Origin: Senimuribacter intestinalis | GTDB taxonomy: Bacteria; Bacillota; Clostridia; Peptostreptococcales; Anaerovoracaceae | Assembly (NCBI GenBank): GCA_943192975.1 | Contig: CALPCJ010000002.1 | Coordinates: forward strand, 1-64,000 | Length of the DNA stretch: 64,000 bases | Direction of reading: 5' to 3' | Part shown: piece by piece, positions 50,155 to 59,800 of the stretch | Layout of the letters: every line of letters begins with the position of its first letter | Numbering within the stretch: position 1 is the first letter of the stretch | Notes under the pieces: model-generated | Told to the model about the DNA's origin: nothing | Databases searched by the model: none | Seen by the model: the letters and a program-made list of their open reading frames with translations, nothing else | Translations under genes and position numbers: made by a program

Positions 50155-52773
50155 CTATGATAAAAGTTCTTCTGCAACCTTAAATGCAGCAGAAATTTTT
50201 GTCGGATCTTTTGCTCCCGCCTGCGCCATGTCAGCTTTACCGCCGCCACCTCCGCCGCAGGCTGCCGCAATCTGTTTAATCATATTGCCGGCGTGAAGTC
50301 CTTTCGCAAGCAAGTCGTCAGTAATGGATACCAGGAAGGTAACTTTCGGGCCATTGACTGTGGCAAATACCATAACAATACCCTTGTGCTGCGCTTTGAT
50401 ATCGTCAGACAGATTTCTCAAATCGTTGATGTTATAATCTTTGAATTCTTTGGTTACCAGTTTTACACCGCCGATATCTTTAGCTTCTTTTACCATATCA
50501 TCAACTTCACTGCCCATGGCAGCTTTCTTGAAGTCTTCCAACTCCTTCTTAGTGTCCTTCAGTTCTTCTACAATGGAAGCTGATTTCTGTACCACAGCTG
50601 CTGGATTTGACTTTAGGTTCTCGGCAATCTGTTTTACGGTTTCCTCGGCTTCCATAGCTTTTAAAAGAACACCTGTACCAGTTACGGCTTCGATTCTGCG
50701 AACACCAGAGGCTACGCCTGCCTCGCTGACGATCTTAAACACGCCGATCTGTCCGGTATTTGCAACGTGTGTGCCGCCGCAAAGCTCAATGCTAAAGTCG
50801 CCGCAGTTTACCACTCTGACTTTATCGCCATATTTCTCGCCAAACAGCGCCATTGCGCCCATCTCCTGCGCTTCTTTCATAGAAGTTTCCGCAGTTGTCA
50901 CTGGCATAAATTCGGTAATCTTTTCGTTGACCATCAGTTCAACCTGCGCAAGTTGTTCAGGTGTTACTCCCTCAAAATGAGTAAAGTCAAAACGCAGCGC
51001 GTTTTCGTTAACGGAGGAGCCTGCCTGTTCTACATGCGCGCCCACCACCTCTCTGAGTGCTTTCTGCAATAGATGTGTTGCAGTGTGGTTTCTTGCCGTT
51101 GCATTGCGTTTAAATACATTAACACCGCAGGAAACAATATCTCCTTTGGAAAGGCTGCCGCTCTCGATGAGCACTTTGTGTGCAAAAATGCCTTGTGATT
51201 TTTCAACAGCAGTCACTTTTGCGCAGCATTTATCGGTTGACATAATTCCGTTATCGGAAGCCTGTCCGCCACCTTCAGCATAGAACGGTGTTTTGTCCAA
51301 ATATACCACCGCATTCTGATAGGTTTCGGCGGTTTGGGCTTCTTTGCCGTCTATATAGATTGCAAGAACCTTTGCCTCATCTTCTGTTTCTGTGTAGCCG
51401 GTAAATACTGTTTCCGGCACGTTTACAGCAGCTTCGGCTTCTTTCCACGCTTCTTCCTCGGTGGATTTTCTGCCGGCTCTTGCCATTTCTTTCTGTTTCT
51501 TCATGTTGACGTTAAAGCCATCTACGTCGGCTGTGCAACCAGCCTCCGCCAGAATTTCTTCAGTCAGTTCCAGTGGGAATCCAAAAGTGTCGTAAAGCTT
51601 AAATACCTTCTCGCCTTCTAAAACTGTTTTATTTTCTTTCTTTAATTCTTCCACGTATTCCAGGATAATTGAGGTTCCCTGGTCAATGGTAGAAGCAAAT
51701 TTTTCTTCTTCTACAGAAATAATCTTCTGGATATAGTCTTTCTTTTCTACAAGCTCCGGATAGGCCTCGCCGGACACTTCGATAACTCTGTTTGAAAGCT
51801 CCACGAGGAACTTGCCTTCGATTCCCAAAATCTTACCATGTCTTGCTGCTCTTCTGATGAGTCTTCTCAGCACATATCCTCTGCCTTCGTTAGAAGGAAT
51901 AATTCCGTCAGCAATCATAAATACCATGGAGCGGAGGTGGTCTGTAATGATACGAATGGAAACGTCAGTCTTTGCAGCACCGTCCTCGTACTTGACGCCG
52001 GACTTTTCTACAACGCCGTTTAAGATGTGGCGGATCGTATCTACATCAAAGATGGAATCTACACCCTGCATAATACATGCCATTCTCTCAAGCCCCATGC
52101 CGGTATCGATATTCGGATGTTCCAGATCGCTGTAACTGCCGTCTTCTTCTTTGGAGAACTGTGTAAATACATGATTCCAGAATTCCAGATATCTGTCGCA
52201 GTCACAGCCTGGTTTGCAGTCGGGCTTACCGCAGCCGTATTCCTCTCCTCTATCAAAATAAATCTCGGAGCAAGGTCCACATGGTCCCAATCCGATTTCC
52301 CAGAAGTTGTCTTCCTTGCCAAGACGGACGATTCTTTCTTCCGGAACACCGATTTTCTTCCAAATCTCTACAGCCTGGTCATCATCCTGATAAACGGTTG
52401 CCCAGATTCTGTCAACCGGCATTTTTAAATGTTCTGTGATGAACTCCCAGCCCCAATGCAGGGATTCTTCTTTGAAATAGTCGCCGAAGGAAAAGTTCCC
52501 CAGCATTTCAAAGAATGTACCATGTCTGGAAGTAATGCCTACGTTATCAATATCGCCAGTTCTGATACATTTCTGACAAGTGGTCATTCTTTTGGAGGGA
52601 GGTGTTTCCACTCCTGCAAAGTAAGGCTTCAGCGGCGCCATACCGGAGTTGATAATTAAAAGTGATTTATCGTTCTTCGGAATCAGTGACGCACTGCCTG
52701 CTGCATAGTGACCCTTGCTTACATAAAAATCTCTGAACATCTGTCTGATTTGATTTAAACCTAGTTTTTCCAT
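50155..52773 (-). CDS. alaS: Alanine-tRNA ligase
   Basis: The 872-residue enzyme has the class II catalytic domain at the N-terminus (MRDF..KGHYAAGSASLIP type start, GPCGPCSEIYFDRG), the editing domain with HTATHLL and CGGTH zinc motifs, and a C-terminal DHHA1 domain ending in the glycine-rich GGGGGGKADMAQAG. It charges tRNA-Ala. Its own promoter lies just upstream, and it leads the alaS-ireB-ruvX unit. AAGGAG precedes ATG 52773. Confidence 0.97.
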   Translation of the reverse strand: MEKLGLNQIRQMFRDFYVSKGHYAAGSASLIPKNDKSLLIINSGMAPLKPYFAGVETPPSKRMTTCQKCIRTGDIDNVGITSRHGTFFEMLGNFSFGDYFKEESLHWGWEFITEHLKMPVDRIWATVYQDDDQAVEIWKKIGVPEERIVRLGKEDNFWEIGLGPCGPCSEIYFDRGEEYGCGKPDCKPGCDCDRYLEFWNHVFTQFSKEEDGSYSDLEHPNIDTGMGLERMACIMQGVDSIFDVDTIRHILNGVVEKSGVKYEDGAAKTDVSIRIITDHLRSMVFMIADGIIPSNEGRGYVLRRLIRRAARHGKILGIEGKFLVELSNRVIEVSGEAYPELVEKKDYIQKIISVEEEKFASTIDQGTSIILEYVEELKKENKTVLEGEKVFKLYDTFGFPLELTEEILAEAGCTADVDGFNVNMKKQKEMARAGRKSTEEEAWKEAEAAVNVPETVFTGYTETEDEAKVLAIYIDGKEAQTAETYQNAVVYLDKTPFYAEGGGQASDNGIMSTDKCCAKVTAVEKSQGIFAHKVLIESGSLSKGDIVSCGVNVFKRNATARNHTATHLLQKALREVVGAHVEQAGSSVNENALRFDFTHFEGVTPEQLAQVELMVNEKITEFMPVTTAETSMKEAQEMGAMALFGEKYGDKVRVVNCGDFSIELCGGTHVANTGQIGVFKIVSEAGVASGVRRIEAVTGTGVLLKAMEAEETVKQIAENLKSNPAAVVQKSASIVEELKDTKKELEDFKKAAMGSEVDDMVKEAKDIGGVKLVTKEFKDYNINDLRNLSDDIKAQHKGIVMVFATVNGPKVTFLVSITDDLLAKGLHAGNMIKQIAAACGGGGGGKADMAQAGAKDPTKISAAFKVAEELLS

Positions 52774-52819
52774 GTATATTTACTCCTTGATGAATTAATA
52801 TTTCCTTGAACATTCAATT

Positions 52820-52848
52820 ATTTTATCATAAAACAACCCGTTTGTCCA
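52820..52848 (-). promoter_or_regulatory. Sigma-A promoter of alaS
   Basis: Minus-strand TGGACA (52848-52843) and TAAAAT (52825-52820) are 17 bp apart, with TGA before the -10. It begins right after the phosphohexomutase stop codon; the 80-bp gap leaves no room for a T-box. Confidence 0.65.
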
Positions 52849-52853
52849 TTGAT

Positions 52854-54518
52854 TTAGCGGTCTTTGAAACTTTCTACGGTGTTTTTTATATACTTTTCCA
52901 GTTCAGCAGCCTGCCCGGTCTCAAAATAGTAAACTTTTATCTTGGCTTCTGTACCAGAAGGTCTGATGATACACTGGGTTCCATTTTCTAAACAGAAACG
53001 GATCACATTGGATTTTGGCAGTCCTGTTTCTCCAAGGAAATCTATCTTTTCTTTGATTTTGTATCCTGCGATAGTATCCCCTATCTCAGCGCGAAAATAC
53101 TCCATGACCTGTTCCATGGAAAGCTTCCCATAAGGTCCCTCAAAGAAATAATTGACGGTCTTGTCGATACAGAGCCCATGTTCCTCATAAATCTGATGGA
53201 GTCTGTCTACAAGATCAAGTCCTTGCTTTTTATAATAGGCGGCCAGACAGGCACAAAGCATAGCGCTGCTGATACCGTCTTTATCTCTGATAAAAGAATC
53301 CATCAGATAGCCGTTGCTCTCTTCGAAACCGAAATAGTAATCCTCTGTTCTCCCCTCCTGCTCCAGCTTTGTAATGATTTCCCCAATATACTTAAAACCG
53401 GTTAAAGTATCGATTACTTTCAGTCCGTGTTTTTCTGCGATTTTCTCAGCAAGCGGTGTGGTTACAATGCTCTTGACAATAAACTGCCCTGCTTTTGGCG
53501 GTTTTACGCTGCAAAGATAATCTAGCATTAAAACCCCCAGCTGATTTCCCGTCAGCAGCACCTTCATGCCATCATGGTAGATGCAAACACCTACTCGATC
53601 ACAATCAGGATCTGTTGCTACAATCAAATCTCCGCCAACCTGATCCATGGTTCTGAAGCCTTCCGAATAAGCGGTAATTTTCTCCGGATTCGGCGCCGGA
53701 CAGGTGGCAAAATTCTCATCAGGCATTTCCTGCGCCGCTACAATGACGGTATCTTTCTGCCCGATGGCCTGCAGTACCTTCCTGACGTAAACATTGCCTG
53801 TGCCGTTGAGCGGCGTATAAACAAGTTTCAGATCACTTTCCTTAATTTCTTCAATATCAGCTGGGCACATGGAAATGATTTTTTCAATAAAGCTTTCTGA
53901 TACCCTTCTGGGCACCAGCTGAATGCCTTCGTCTGACGAAGCAATTTCATCGAAATAATCCAGTTTATCGATTTCTCTCAAAATCTCTTCGGGCACGCTG
54001 CCCACAATCTGATAACCGTTGCTGTTATATACCTTATAACCATTGAAAATTTTCGGATTGTGACTGGCTGTAATCATAATTCCCATAGTGCAGCCCAGTT
54101 CTTTAATGGTATAGGAAAGCAGCGACACCGTTGCAAGCTCCGAAAAAAGCCACACCTCTATGCCGTTTCCTCTAAGAACTTTTGCGGTTTCCTCCGCAAA
54201 AATTCTGGATTTTCTTCTGGTGTCATAGGCGATGACCACTTTAGGGCGTTCAGTGACTTTATTCAAATAATTGGAAAGCCCTTGGGTAGCCCTTCGCACC
54301 ACATACTCATTCATACGGTTAGTGCCTGCTCCCAGTATGCCCCGAATGCCAGATGTTCCAAAACGAAGGCTGGCACAAAAGGAGTCAATGACTTCTTCCT
54401 CTTCTTCTGCAAGCTGTGCAAGCTCCGAAAGAAGCTCTATATCGCCGAAGTGCTCAGCCGCCTGCTGCCATCTATGATATTCCTCTATCGCAAAAGTTCT
54501 GATTTCTTCTTTATTCAT
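52854..54518 (-). CDS. Phosphoglucomutase/phosphomannomutase family protein
   Basis: About 554 residues of the alpha-D-phosphohexomutase family: FGTSGIRG near residue 53, the phospho-serine loop IMITASHNPKIFNGYK, the metal loop DPDCDRVG, sugar-binding GFEESNGYL, and RPSGTEAKIKVY at the C-terminus. It interconverts hexose 1- and 6-phosphates, probably glucose as in PgcA. ATG 54518 gives a family-like N-terminus; the ribosome binding site is weak, and an ATG at 54587 is possible but adds an unrelated stretch. Confidence 0.9.
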   Translation of the reverse strand: MNKEEIRTFAIEEYHRWQQAAEHFGDIELLSELAQLAEEEEEVIDSFCASLRFGTSGIRGILGAGTNRMNEYVVRRATQGLSNYLNKVTERPKVVIAYDTRRKSRIFAEETAKVLRGNGIEVWLFSELATVSLLSYTIKELGCTMGIMITASHNPKIFNGYKVYNSNGYQIVGSVPEEILREIDKLDYFDEIASSDEGIQLVPRRVSESFIEKIISMCPADIEEIKESDLKLVYTPLNGTGNVYVRKVLQAIGQKDTVIVAAQEMPDENFATCPAPNPEKITAYSEGFRTMDQVGGDLIVATDPDCDRVGVCIYHDGMKVLLTGNQLGVLMLDYLCSVKPPKAGQFIVKSIVTTPLAEKIAEKHGLKVIDTLTGFKYIGEIITKLEQEGRTEDYYFGFEESNGYLMDSFIRDKDGISSAMLCACLAAYYKKQGLDLVDRLHQIYEEHGLCIDKTVNYFFEGPYGKLSMEQVMEYFRAEIGDTIAGYKIKEKIDFLGETGLPKSNVIRFCLENGTQCIIRPSGTEAKIKVYYFETGQAAELEKYIKNTVESFKDR

Positions 54519-54662
54519 AACGCTGACTTCACGTTCCTCTCTATCTGGTGATAGTAATATTTTAAACGGAATGCAATGTGGGGGCAAGATGTTTTTCGCA
54601 GATTTACCAGGTTTTCGCCTAAAAGCACAGTAACTTAACTTAAAATCAATTTAGGGCAAAAA

Positions 54663-54884
54663 AATGTATAAGAAAATCTCGAAATCTTAACCCAAAATTA
54701 GAAAATGCTAAAAAAGTGTATAAGTGAATTCCATATCACACTTCTCAAGCGATCTATAACCGTTCTTTATCTCTGAATCCAACAGAGATTCTTGCATTTT
54801 ACGTATGTTTTTTCAATGTTTACCTTTAATCTTACGCATAATGCAAGTCGCACATTATTCTTATAAAATTTCTTATACATTTTT
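54663..54884. repeat. Intergenic element with ATGTATAAG boxes, copy 2
   Basis: AATGTATAAG (54663-54672) and AGTGTATAAG (54715-54724) are 52 bp apart with a TTAACCC word between. The hairpin CTTACGCATAATGCAAG lies at 54831-54847 and the inverted box TTATACATTTTT at 54873-54884. Box spacing and hairpin-to-inverted-box distance (42 bp) match copy 1 at 33.2 kb (52 and 43 bp). No gene lies between 54519 and 54998. Confidence 0.75.
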
Positions 54885-54951
54885 TGAAAAACAACGTAAT
54901 TTAGGTTAAGAATCGCCATACGCAATAAATGCTACACACGGCATCTACAAG

Positions 54952-54983
54952 AAAAACCCTCTGCATATGCAAAGAGGGTTTTT
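54952..54983. terminator. Bidirectional intrinsic terminator after yebC
   Basis: AAAAACCCTCT (54952-54962) pairs with AGAGGGTTTTT (54973-54983). It ends the minus-strand yebC transcript 16 nt after its stop codon. Confidence 0.9.
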
Positions 54984-54998
54984 CTACATTCTATTCGT

Positions 54999-55727
54999 TT
55001 ATTCTTCGTACAAATCAATACCGCAGTTGGTATGTACCTTCTGTACGTCATCGTTATCTTCTAAGATGTCGATAAGCTTTCTCAGCTTCTTGATATCGTG
55101 CTCTTCGGTCGGCGCGCTTTCCATAGATGGAACAAATTCTACGTCAGATTCTACAAATTCATAGCCTGCGCTTGCCAATGCCTGATATACGTCTGCGTAT
55201 GCAGATGGTTCAGTGTAAACAGTAAAGCTGTCTTCTTCTGTTACCATGTCGTCTGCACCAGCTTCTAATGCTGCTTCCATCAGAGCGTCTTCGTCGATTC
55301 CGTCTGTTTTTTCGATAATAAGAACGCCTTTTCTTGAGAACATGTAAGATACACAGCCTGGAGTACCTAAATTTCCACCGTGCTTATCAAATGTGGAACG
55401 AACAAAGGAAGTGGAACGGTTGGTGTTGTCAGTCAGACAATCAACAATGATTGCTACACCACCGGGACCGTAGCCTTCAAAGGAAAGTTCTTCGTAAGAA
55501 GCGCCGCCCAGTTCTCCTGTACCCTTTTTAATCGCTCTCTGGATATTATCATTAGGCATACTGATTGCCTTTGCTTTTTCGATTGCCACTCTAAGACCTG
55601 CATTGTATTCAGGATCTCCACCGTCTTTTGCTGCTACTGTAATAGCCTTAGCATATTTGGTGAACATAGCTGCTCGCTTAGAATCCTGTGCCGCCTTTCT
55701 TCCGGCAATTGTACCGTGTCTTCCCAT
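54999..55727 (-). CDS. yebC: YebC/PmpR family transcriptional or translational regulator
   Basis: The 242-residue protein begins MGRHGTIAGRKAAQDSKRAAMFTKYAKAI and has GGASYEELSFEGYGPGGVAIIV and the C-terminal QKVHTNCG, which are characteristic. Recent work on YebC homologs links them to relief of ribosome stalling as well as to DNA binding; which applies here is unknown. AGGAGG precedes ATG 55727 and a good promoter lies 45-73 nt upstream. Confidence 0.95.
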   Translation of the reverse strand: MGRHGTIAGRKAAQDSKRAAMFTKYAKAITVAAKDGGDPEYNAGLRVAIEKAKAISMPNDNIQRAIKKGTGELGGASYEELSFEGYGPGGVAIIVDCLTDNTNRSTSFVRSTFDKHGGNLGTPGCVSYMFSRKGVLIIEKTDGIDEDALMEAALEAGADDMVTEEDSFTVYTEPSAYADVYQALASAGYEFVESDVEFVPSMESAPTEEHDIKKLRKLIDILEDNDDVQKVHTNCGIDLYEE

Positions 55728-55771
55728 GGAGACACCTCCTATCTTTATCTTTAGAAATTTTCAACTTAAAC

Positions 55772-55800
55772 AGTATACTACACTATAAAAGGATTTTCAA
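55772..55800 (-). promoter_or_regulatory. Sigma-A promoter of yebC
   Basis: Minus-strand TTGAAA (55800-55795) and TATACT (55777-55772) are 17 bp apart, predicting a start near 55765, about 38 nt before ATG 55727. Confidence 0.75.
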
Positions 55801-55841
55801 CGCATTTTTGAAATTTATCTCCCTATACTGGCCGCAAGGAT

Positions 55842-56447
55842 CTAAAAGCTAAGACGATTGAACCAATCATCTATATACCCATCCCTTTTATTATGATGCT
55901 TCAGATAGTAAGCATGTTCCCAAACATCCAGTGCAAGAATAGGATAATAACCCATTTCCAACGGATTATCCTGATTGGCAGTGGTGACAATCTCAAGCAG
56001 ACCGTCTCGATTTGCTACAAGAAATGCATAACCCGAACCGAATACAGACATTGCAGCTTTCTTAAATGCCTCTTTAAACTGCTGAAAGCCCCCGAACCTT
56101 CTTTCCAGCAGCAAAAGAAACTCTCCGCTGGGCCAAACTGCTGTTTCCGGCGGTGCTAGACGACTGAAATACAGAATGTGATTGTAAACGCCGCCCGCAT
56201 TATTGCGCACGCTGTCCTGAATTTCTACGGGTAAATTGTCATTCCATTTGATTAGCTGTTCCAGAGTCCAATTGTGCAGCGCAGGATACTGTTTGATGAT
56301 GATATTGAGATGATCCACGTAGGTCTGTAAATGTGCGTCGTGATGCAGACGCATGGTTTCTTCATCAATAAAAGGTTCCAGTGCATCATAGGCGTAAGGT
56401 AGCGGCGGATTTACAAAGGGATAGTGCTGTTTCAAACTTTCTTCCAT
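55842..56447 (-). CDS. Fe/Mn superoxide dismutase
   Basis: About 201 residues with the Fe/Mn-SOD fold: LPYAYDALEPFIDEETMRLHHDAH (first His ligand), GGVYNHILYF (second), and DVWEHAYYLKHH with the Asp and third His ligands. It detoxifies superoxide, consistent with an anaerobe guarding against oxygen. ATG 56447 follows AGGAGG by 6 nt; an ATG at 56483 would add 12 residues. The gene has a long structured leader with a terminator hairpin 57 nt upstream, so it may be regulated by attenuation. It ends 115 nt before the yebC start. Confidence 0.92.
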   Translation of the reverse strand: MEESLKQHYPFVNPPLPYAYDALEPFIDEETMRLHHDAHLQTYVDHLNIIIKQYPALHNWTLEQLIKWNDNLPVEIQDSVRNNAGGVYNHILYFSRLAPPETAVWPSGEFLLLLERRFGGFQQFKEAFKKAAMSVFGSGYAFLVANRDGLLEIVTTANQDNPLEMGYYPILALDVWEHAYYLKHHNKRDGYIDDWFNRLSF

Positions 56448-56502
56448 CTCTGTCCTCCTAAGATAATGTCTTCCTTTCAACATATGAATTCAAACTAAAA
56501 AA

Positions 56503-56792
56503 AGTGTCTGCTCTTTAAATTTCTTAAGAGGGTACAGACACGCCCTTCCATTTGATGAAGGTAAAACAAAAACGCTCTAAACTAAATGGTGGTTTCATTT
56601 TGTCAGATTCAGAAAAAGAATTCTACAAATAATAAACCACTTGCTTATCTGATGGCTTTCCTTATACAAAGAAAAGATATAGAGTCAAGCATATGGGATT
56701 CATCTAGATTCTATGTCCTTTTCTTTTAAAACTCTTATATAAAGCTTTTACGCTAAAGTGTCTGCCCAGCAGAATCACCTCTTAGCAGACAC
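56503..56792 (-). ncRNA. Structured leader or small RNA upstream of the superoxide dismutase gene
   Basis: On the minus strand, GTGTCTGC..GCAGACAC forms one hairpin at 56792-56758, and GTGTCTG..CAGACAC with an inner CTCTT/AAGAG stem forms a second at 56541-56504 followed by TTTTTTT, a strong terminator. The arms of the two hairpins are interchangeable. Between them are an AAAGAAAAG/CTTTTCTTT stem and a GTGGTTT/AAACCAC stem. A promoter-like TTGACT (56689-56684) and TATAAG (56667-56662), 16 bp apart, could start a transcript of about 150 nt. No known riboswitch family was recognised. Confidence 0.6.
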
Positions 56793-56813
56793 CTCTTGTT
56801 ACTCTCGTTATAT

Positions 56814-59800
56814 CTACTTTTCCATATTCTTATGAGCCGTCGCCATCATCAGCTTAATCCGGTTCAGCTGATTTACATCACTGGCGCCCGGATCGTAGTC
56901 GATAGCAGCAATATTAGCCTTTGGATTTATCTTTCTGAGTGCTTTCATCATGCCCTTTCCCGTTACATGATTCGGCAGGCACGCAAATGGCTGCAGGCAT
57001 ACGATGTTTTCTACGCCACTGTGAATCAGTTCCACCATTTCACCGGTCAAAAGCCAGCCTTCACCGCACTGATTACCGATAGAACTGATAGCTGACGCCG
57101 CTTCCGCCGTTTCTTCGATATAAGATGGCTCCGTAAAATGTTCGCTTGCAGCAAGAGCGCTTCTCATCGGCTTTCTAAGCCATTCCACAACCTTGATTCC
57201 AAGCTGATTCGTCATCATCGCTTTATAAGAGCCTGACAGATTTTCAAAGTTGAATTTTTTGCTGTGCATACCGTAAAGAAAGAAGTCCAGCATGTCGAGA
57301 ACCACTGCCTCCCCACCTTCCGATTCGATAATGCCGACAATGTCGTTGTTGGCGTTAGGGTGATATTTCACCAAAATTTCACCGACTACGCCCACCTTCG
57401 GCTTTTTCTCACCAGTTCTTTCAACTTTATCAAAATCCTCTACAATACCTTTGAGATTTCTCTCATATTCCCCTTTGTTAAAGTGAATCACATTATGTAT
57501 AATTTTGTCATGCCATTTATCCAAAATCTGCTGACAGGTACCTAGCACTTTCTCGTATGGTCTTGTCGCGTACAAAATCCGCATAACAAGATCTCCGTAA
57601 ACACAGCCAACTGCTAGGCGAAGCCCCATCTTAGCAGTAATCTTAAAGCCCGGATTTTTCTCTAGTCCAACAGCATTAAAAGATACCACCGGAACCTGTA
57701 CCATATCCAAATCTTTGAGTGCTTTACGCAGAAGCGCCACATAGTTGCTGGCGCGGCATCCACCCCCCGTCTGAGACATGAATACAGCCGTCTTATCCAA
57801 ATCATATTTTCCTGATTTTAGTGCAGAAATAATCTGTCCCAAAGTCACGATAGTCGGATAGCAAGCATCGTTGTTGATATATTTTAACCCCTCTTCTACC
57901 GAATTCTTGTCGACCGGCGGTAAAAGTACCGCATTGTAGCCGCAGGCTTTCATTGCTTCTTCCAAATAAGTAAAATGAATCGGTGACATCTGCGGCACCA
58001 AAATATTGTAGTTTTCTCGCATCTCAGCCGTAAAAAGTTTTCGCTCATAAGCCTTAAAGTTTCCGCTTGCCTTGACACCGTTCTTTTCGCGCTCGTCCAT
58101 AGCCGCTTTCAGGGAACGAATTCTAATTTTTGCTGCGCCGAGATTAGAGCCCTCGTCTATCTTTAAAACTGTGTAAAGTTTATTGCTGTCGCGGCAGATT
58201 TCTTCCACCTGATCTGTGGTAACTGCGTCAAGACCGCATCCGAAAGAATTGAGTTGAATCAGCTCCACATCATCGCAGGTCCCTACAAAGCTTGCCGCTT
58301 TGTAAAGTCTGGAATGATAGACCCATTGATCCAGCACGCGCAGCGGTCTTGGCAACTGTCCCATGTGCGCCACGGAATCCTCCGAAAGGACAACCATATC
58401 GAAGGAATTAATCAGTTTGTCAATGCCGTGATTGATTTCCGGATCCAGATGATATGGTCTTCCCGACAGAACGACAGCCTTTTTTCCCTTCTGTCTCGCC
58501 AATTTCAGTGAGTATTCCCCTTGTTTTCTCACATCGTTTTTAAAGCGAACCTGTTCCTTTCTGGCGCGGCTGACTGCGCGCATGATTTCTTCTTTCTTGA
58601 TATGAAAATCCTTAAACTCTTTGTAGAGCATATTTGCCAGTTTCAGGTCGTTATCGTAAGGCAGGAACGGGTGAGAAAAACGCACCATGTTTTCTGAAAA
58701 GATATCGTCCATATTGTTTGCAATCACTTCCGGATAAGTCGCTACAATTGGGCAGTTATAGTGATTTGGTGCCGTTTCATCTTCGTTGCGTTCATAGTTT
58801 AAACATGGATAGAAAATCCACTTCACACCCTCTTCCACAAGCCATTTAATATGTCCGTGAACCATTTTGGCAGGATAACAAGCCGTGTCAGAGGAAATAG
58901 TTTCCATTCCCTTCTCGTAGATGGACTTTGTCGACAGCGGCGACAAAACCACTCTGAATTTCAATTCCGTAAAGAAAGTGAACCAGAACGGATAATTTTC
59001 GTACATATTCAGTACTCTTGGAATTCCCACCGTGCCGCGCACTGCATCAAAATCAGAAATCGGCTTATATCCAAAGAGTCTCTGCAGTTTATATTCGTAA
59101 AGATTCGGTAGTTTGTTCGCGTGCTGCGCGCCTCCTGCCCCTTTTTCGCAGCGATTTCCTGTAATAAATCTGGATCCGTCGCTGAATTTATTAATGGTCA
59201 AAATGCATCGGTTTTCACAGCCGTTACATCTGCCGTTGGTATGCTCCACCTGAAAATCTTCCAGCGCTTCTTTGCTGAGCAGAGAGGATTCCGTATCTTC
59301 AAGATGGTTTTCCATAGCAATTAGCGCACAGCCATATGCGCCCATCAGTCCTGCAATATCCGGTCTGACAACTTCCTTACCAATGATCTTTTCGATACTT
59401 CGCAGCACAGCGTTGTTCATAAAGGTGCCGCCCTGCACTACAATTTTCTCACCAGCCTCTTCTGGGTTCCTGAGCTTAATTACTTTGTACAGCGCATTCT
59501 TGATAACCGAATAAGAAAGTCCCGCGGAAATGTCGCCGATGGATGCCCCTTCTTTTTGTGCCTGCTTTACCTTGGAATTCATGAACACTGTACATCTGGT
59601 ACCAAGGTCTACAGGATTTTCAGCAAAGAGCGCTTCCTCCGCAAATGCATTGGTGTCCAGATTTACAGATTTTGCGTAAGTTTCGAGAAAAGAGCCGCAC
59701 CCGGAAGAACAAGCCTCGTTAAGCATGATATTGTAAATAGCGCCATCTTTAATCTTCATGCACTTCATATCCTGCCCGCCGATATCCAGAATGAATTCTA

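Noticed and set aside
52774..52853. T-box leader for alaS
   Set aside because: The gap is only 80 bp and lacks the T-box sequence and antiterminator; it holds an ordinary promoter.
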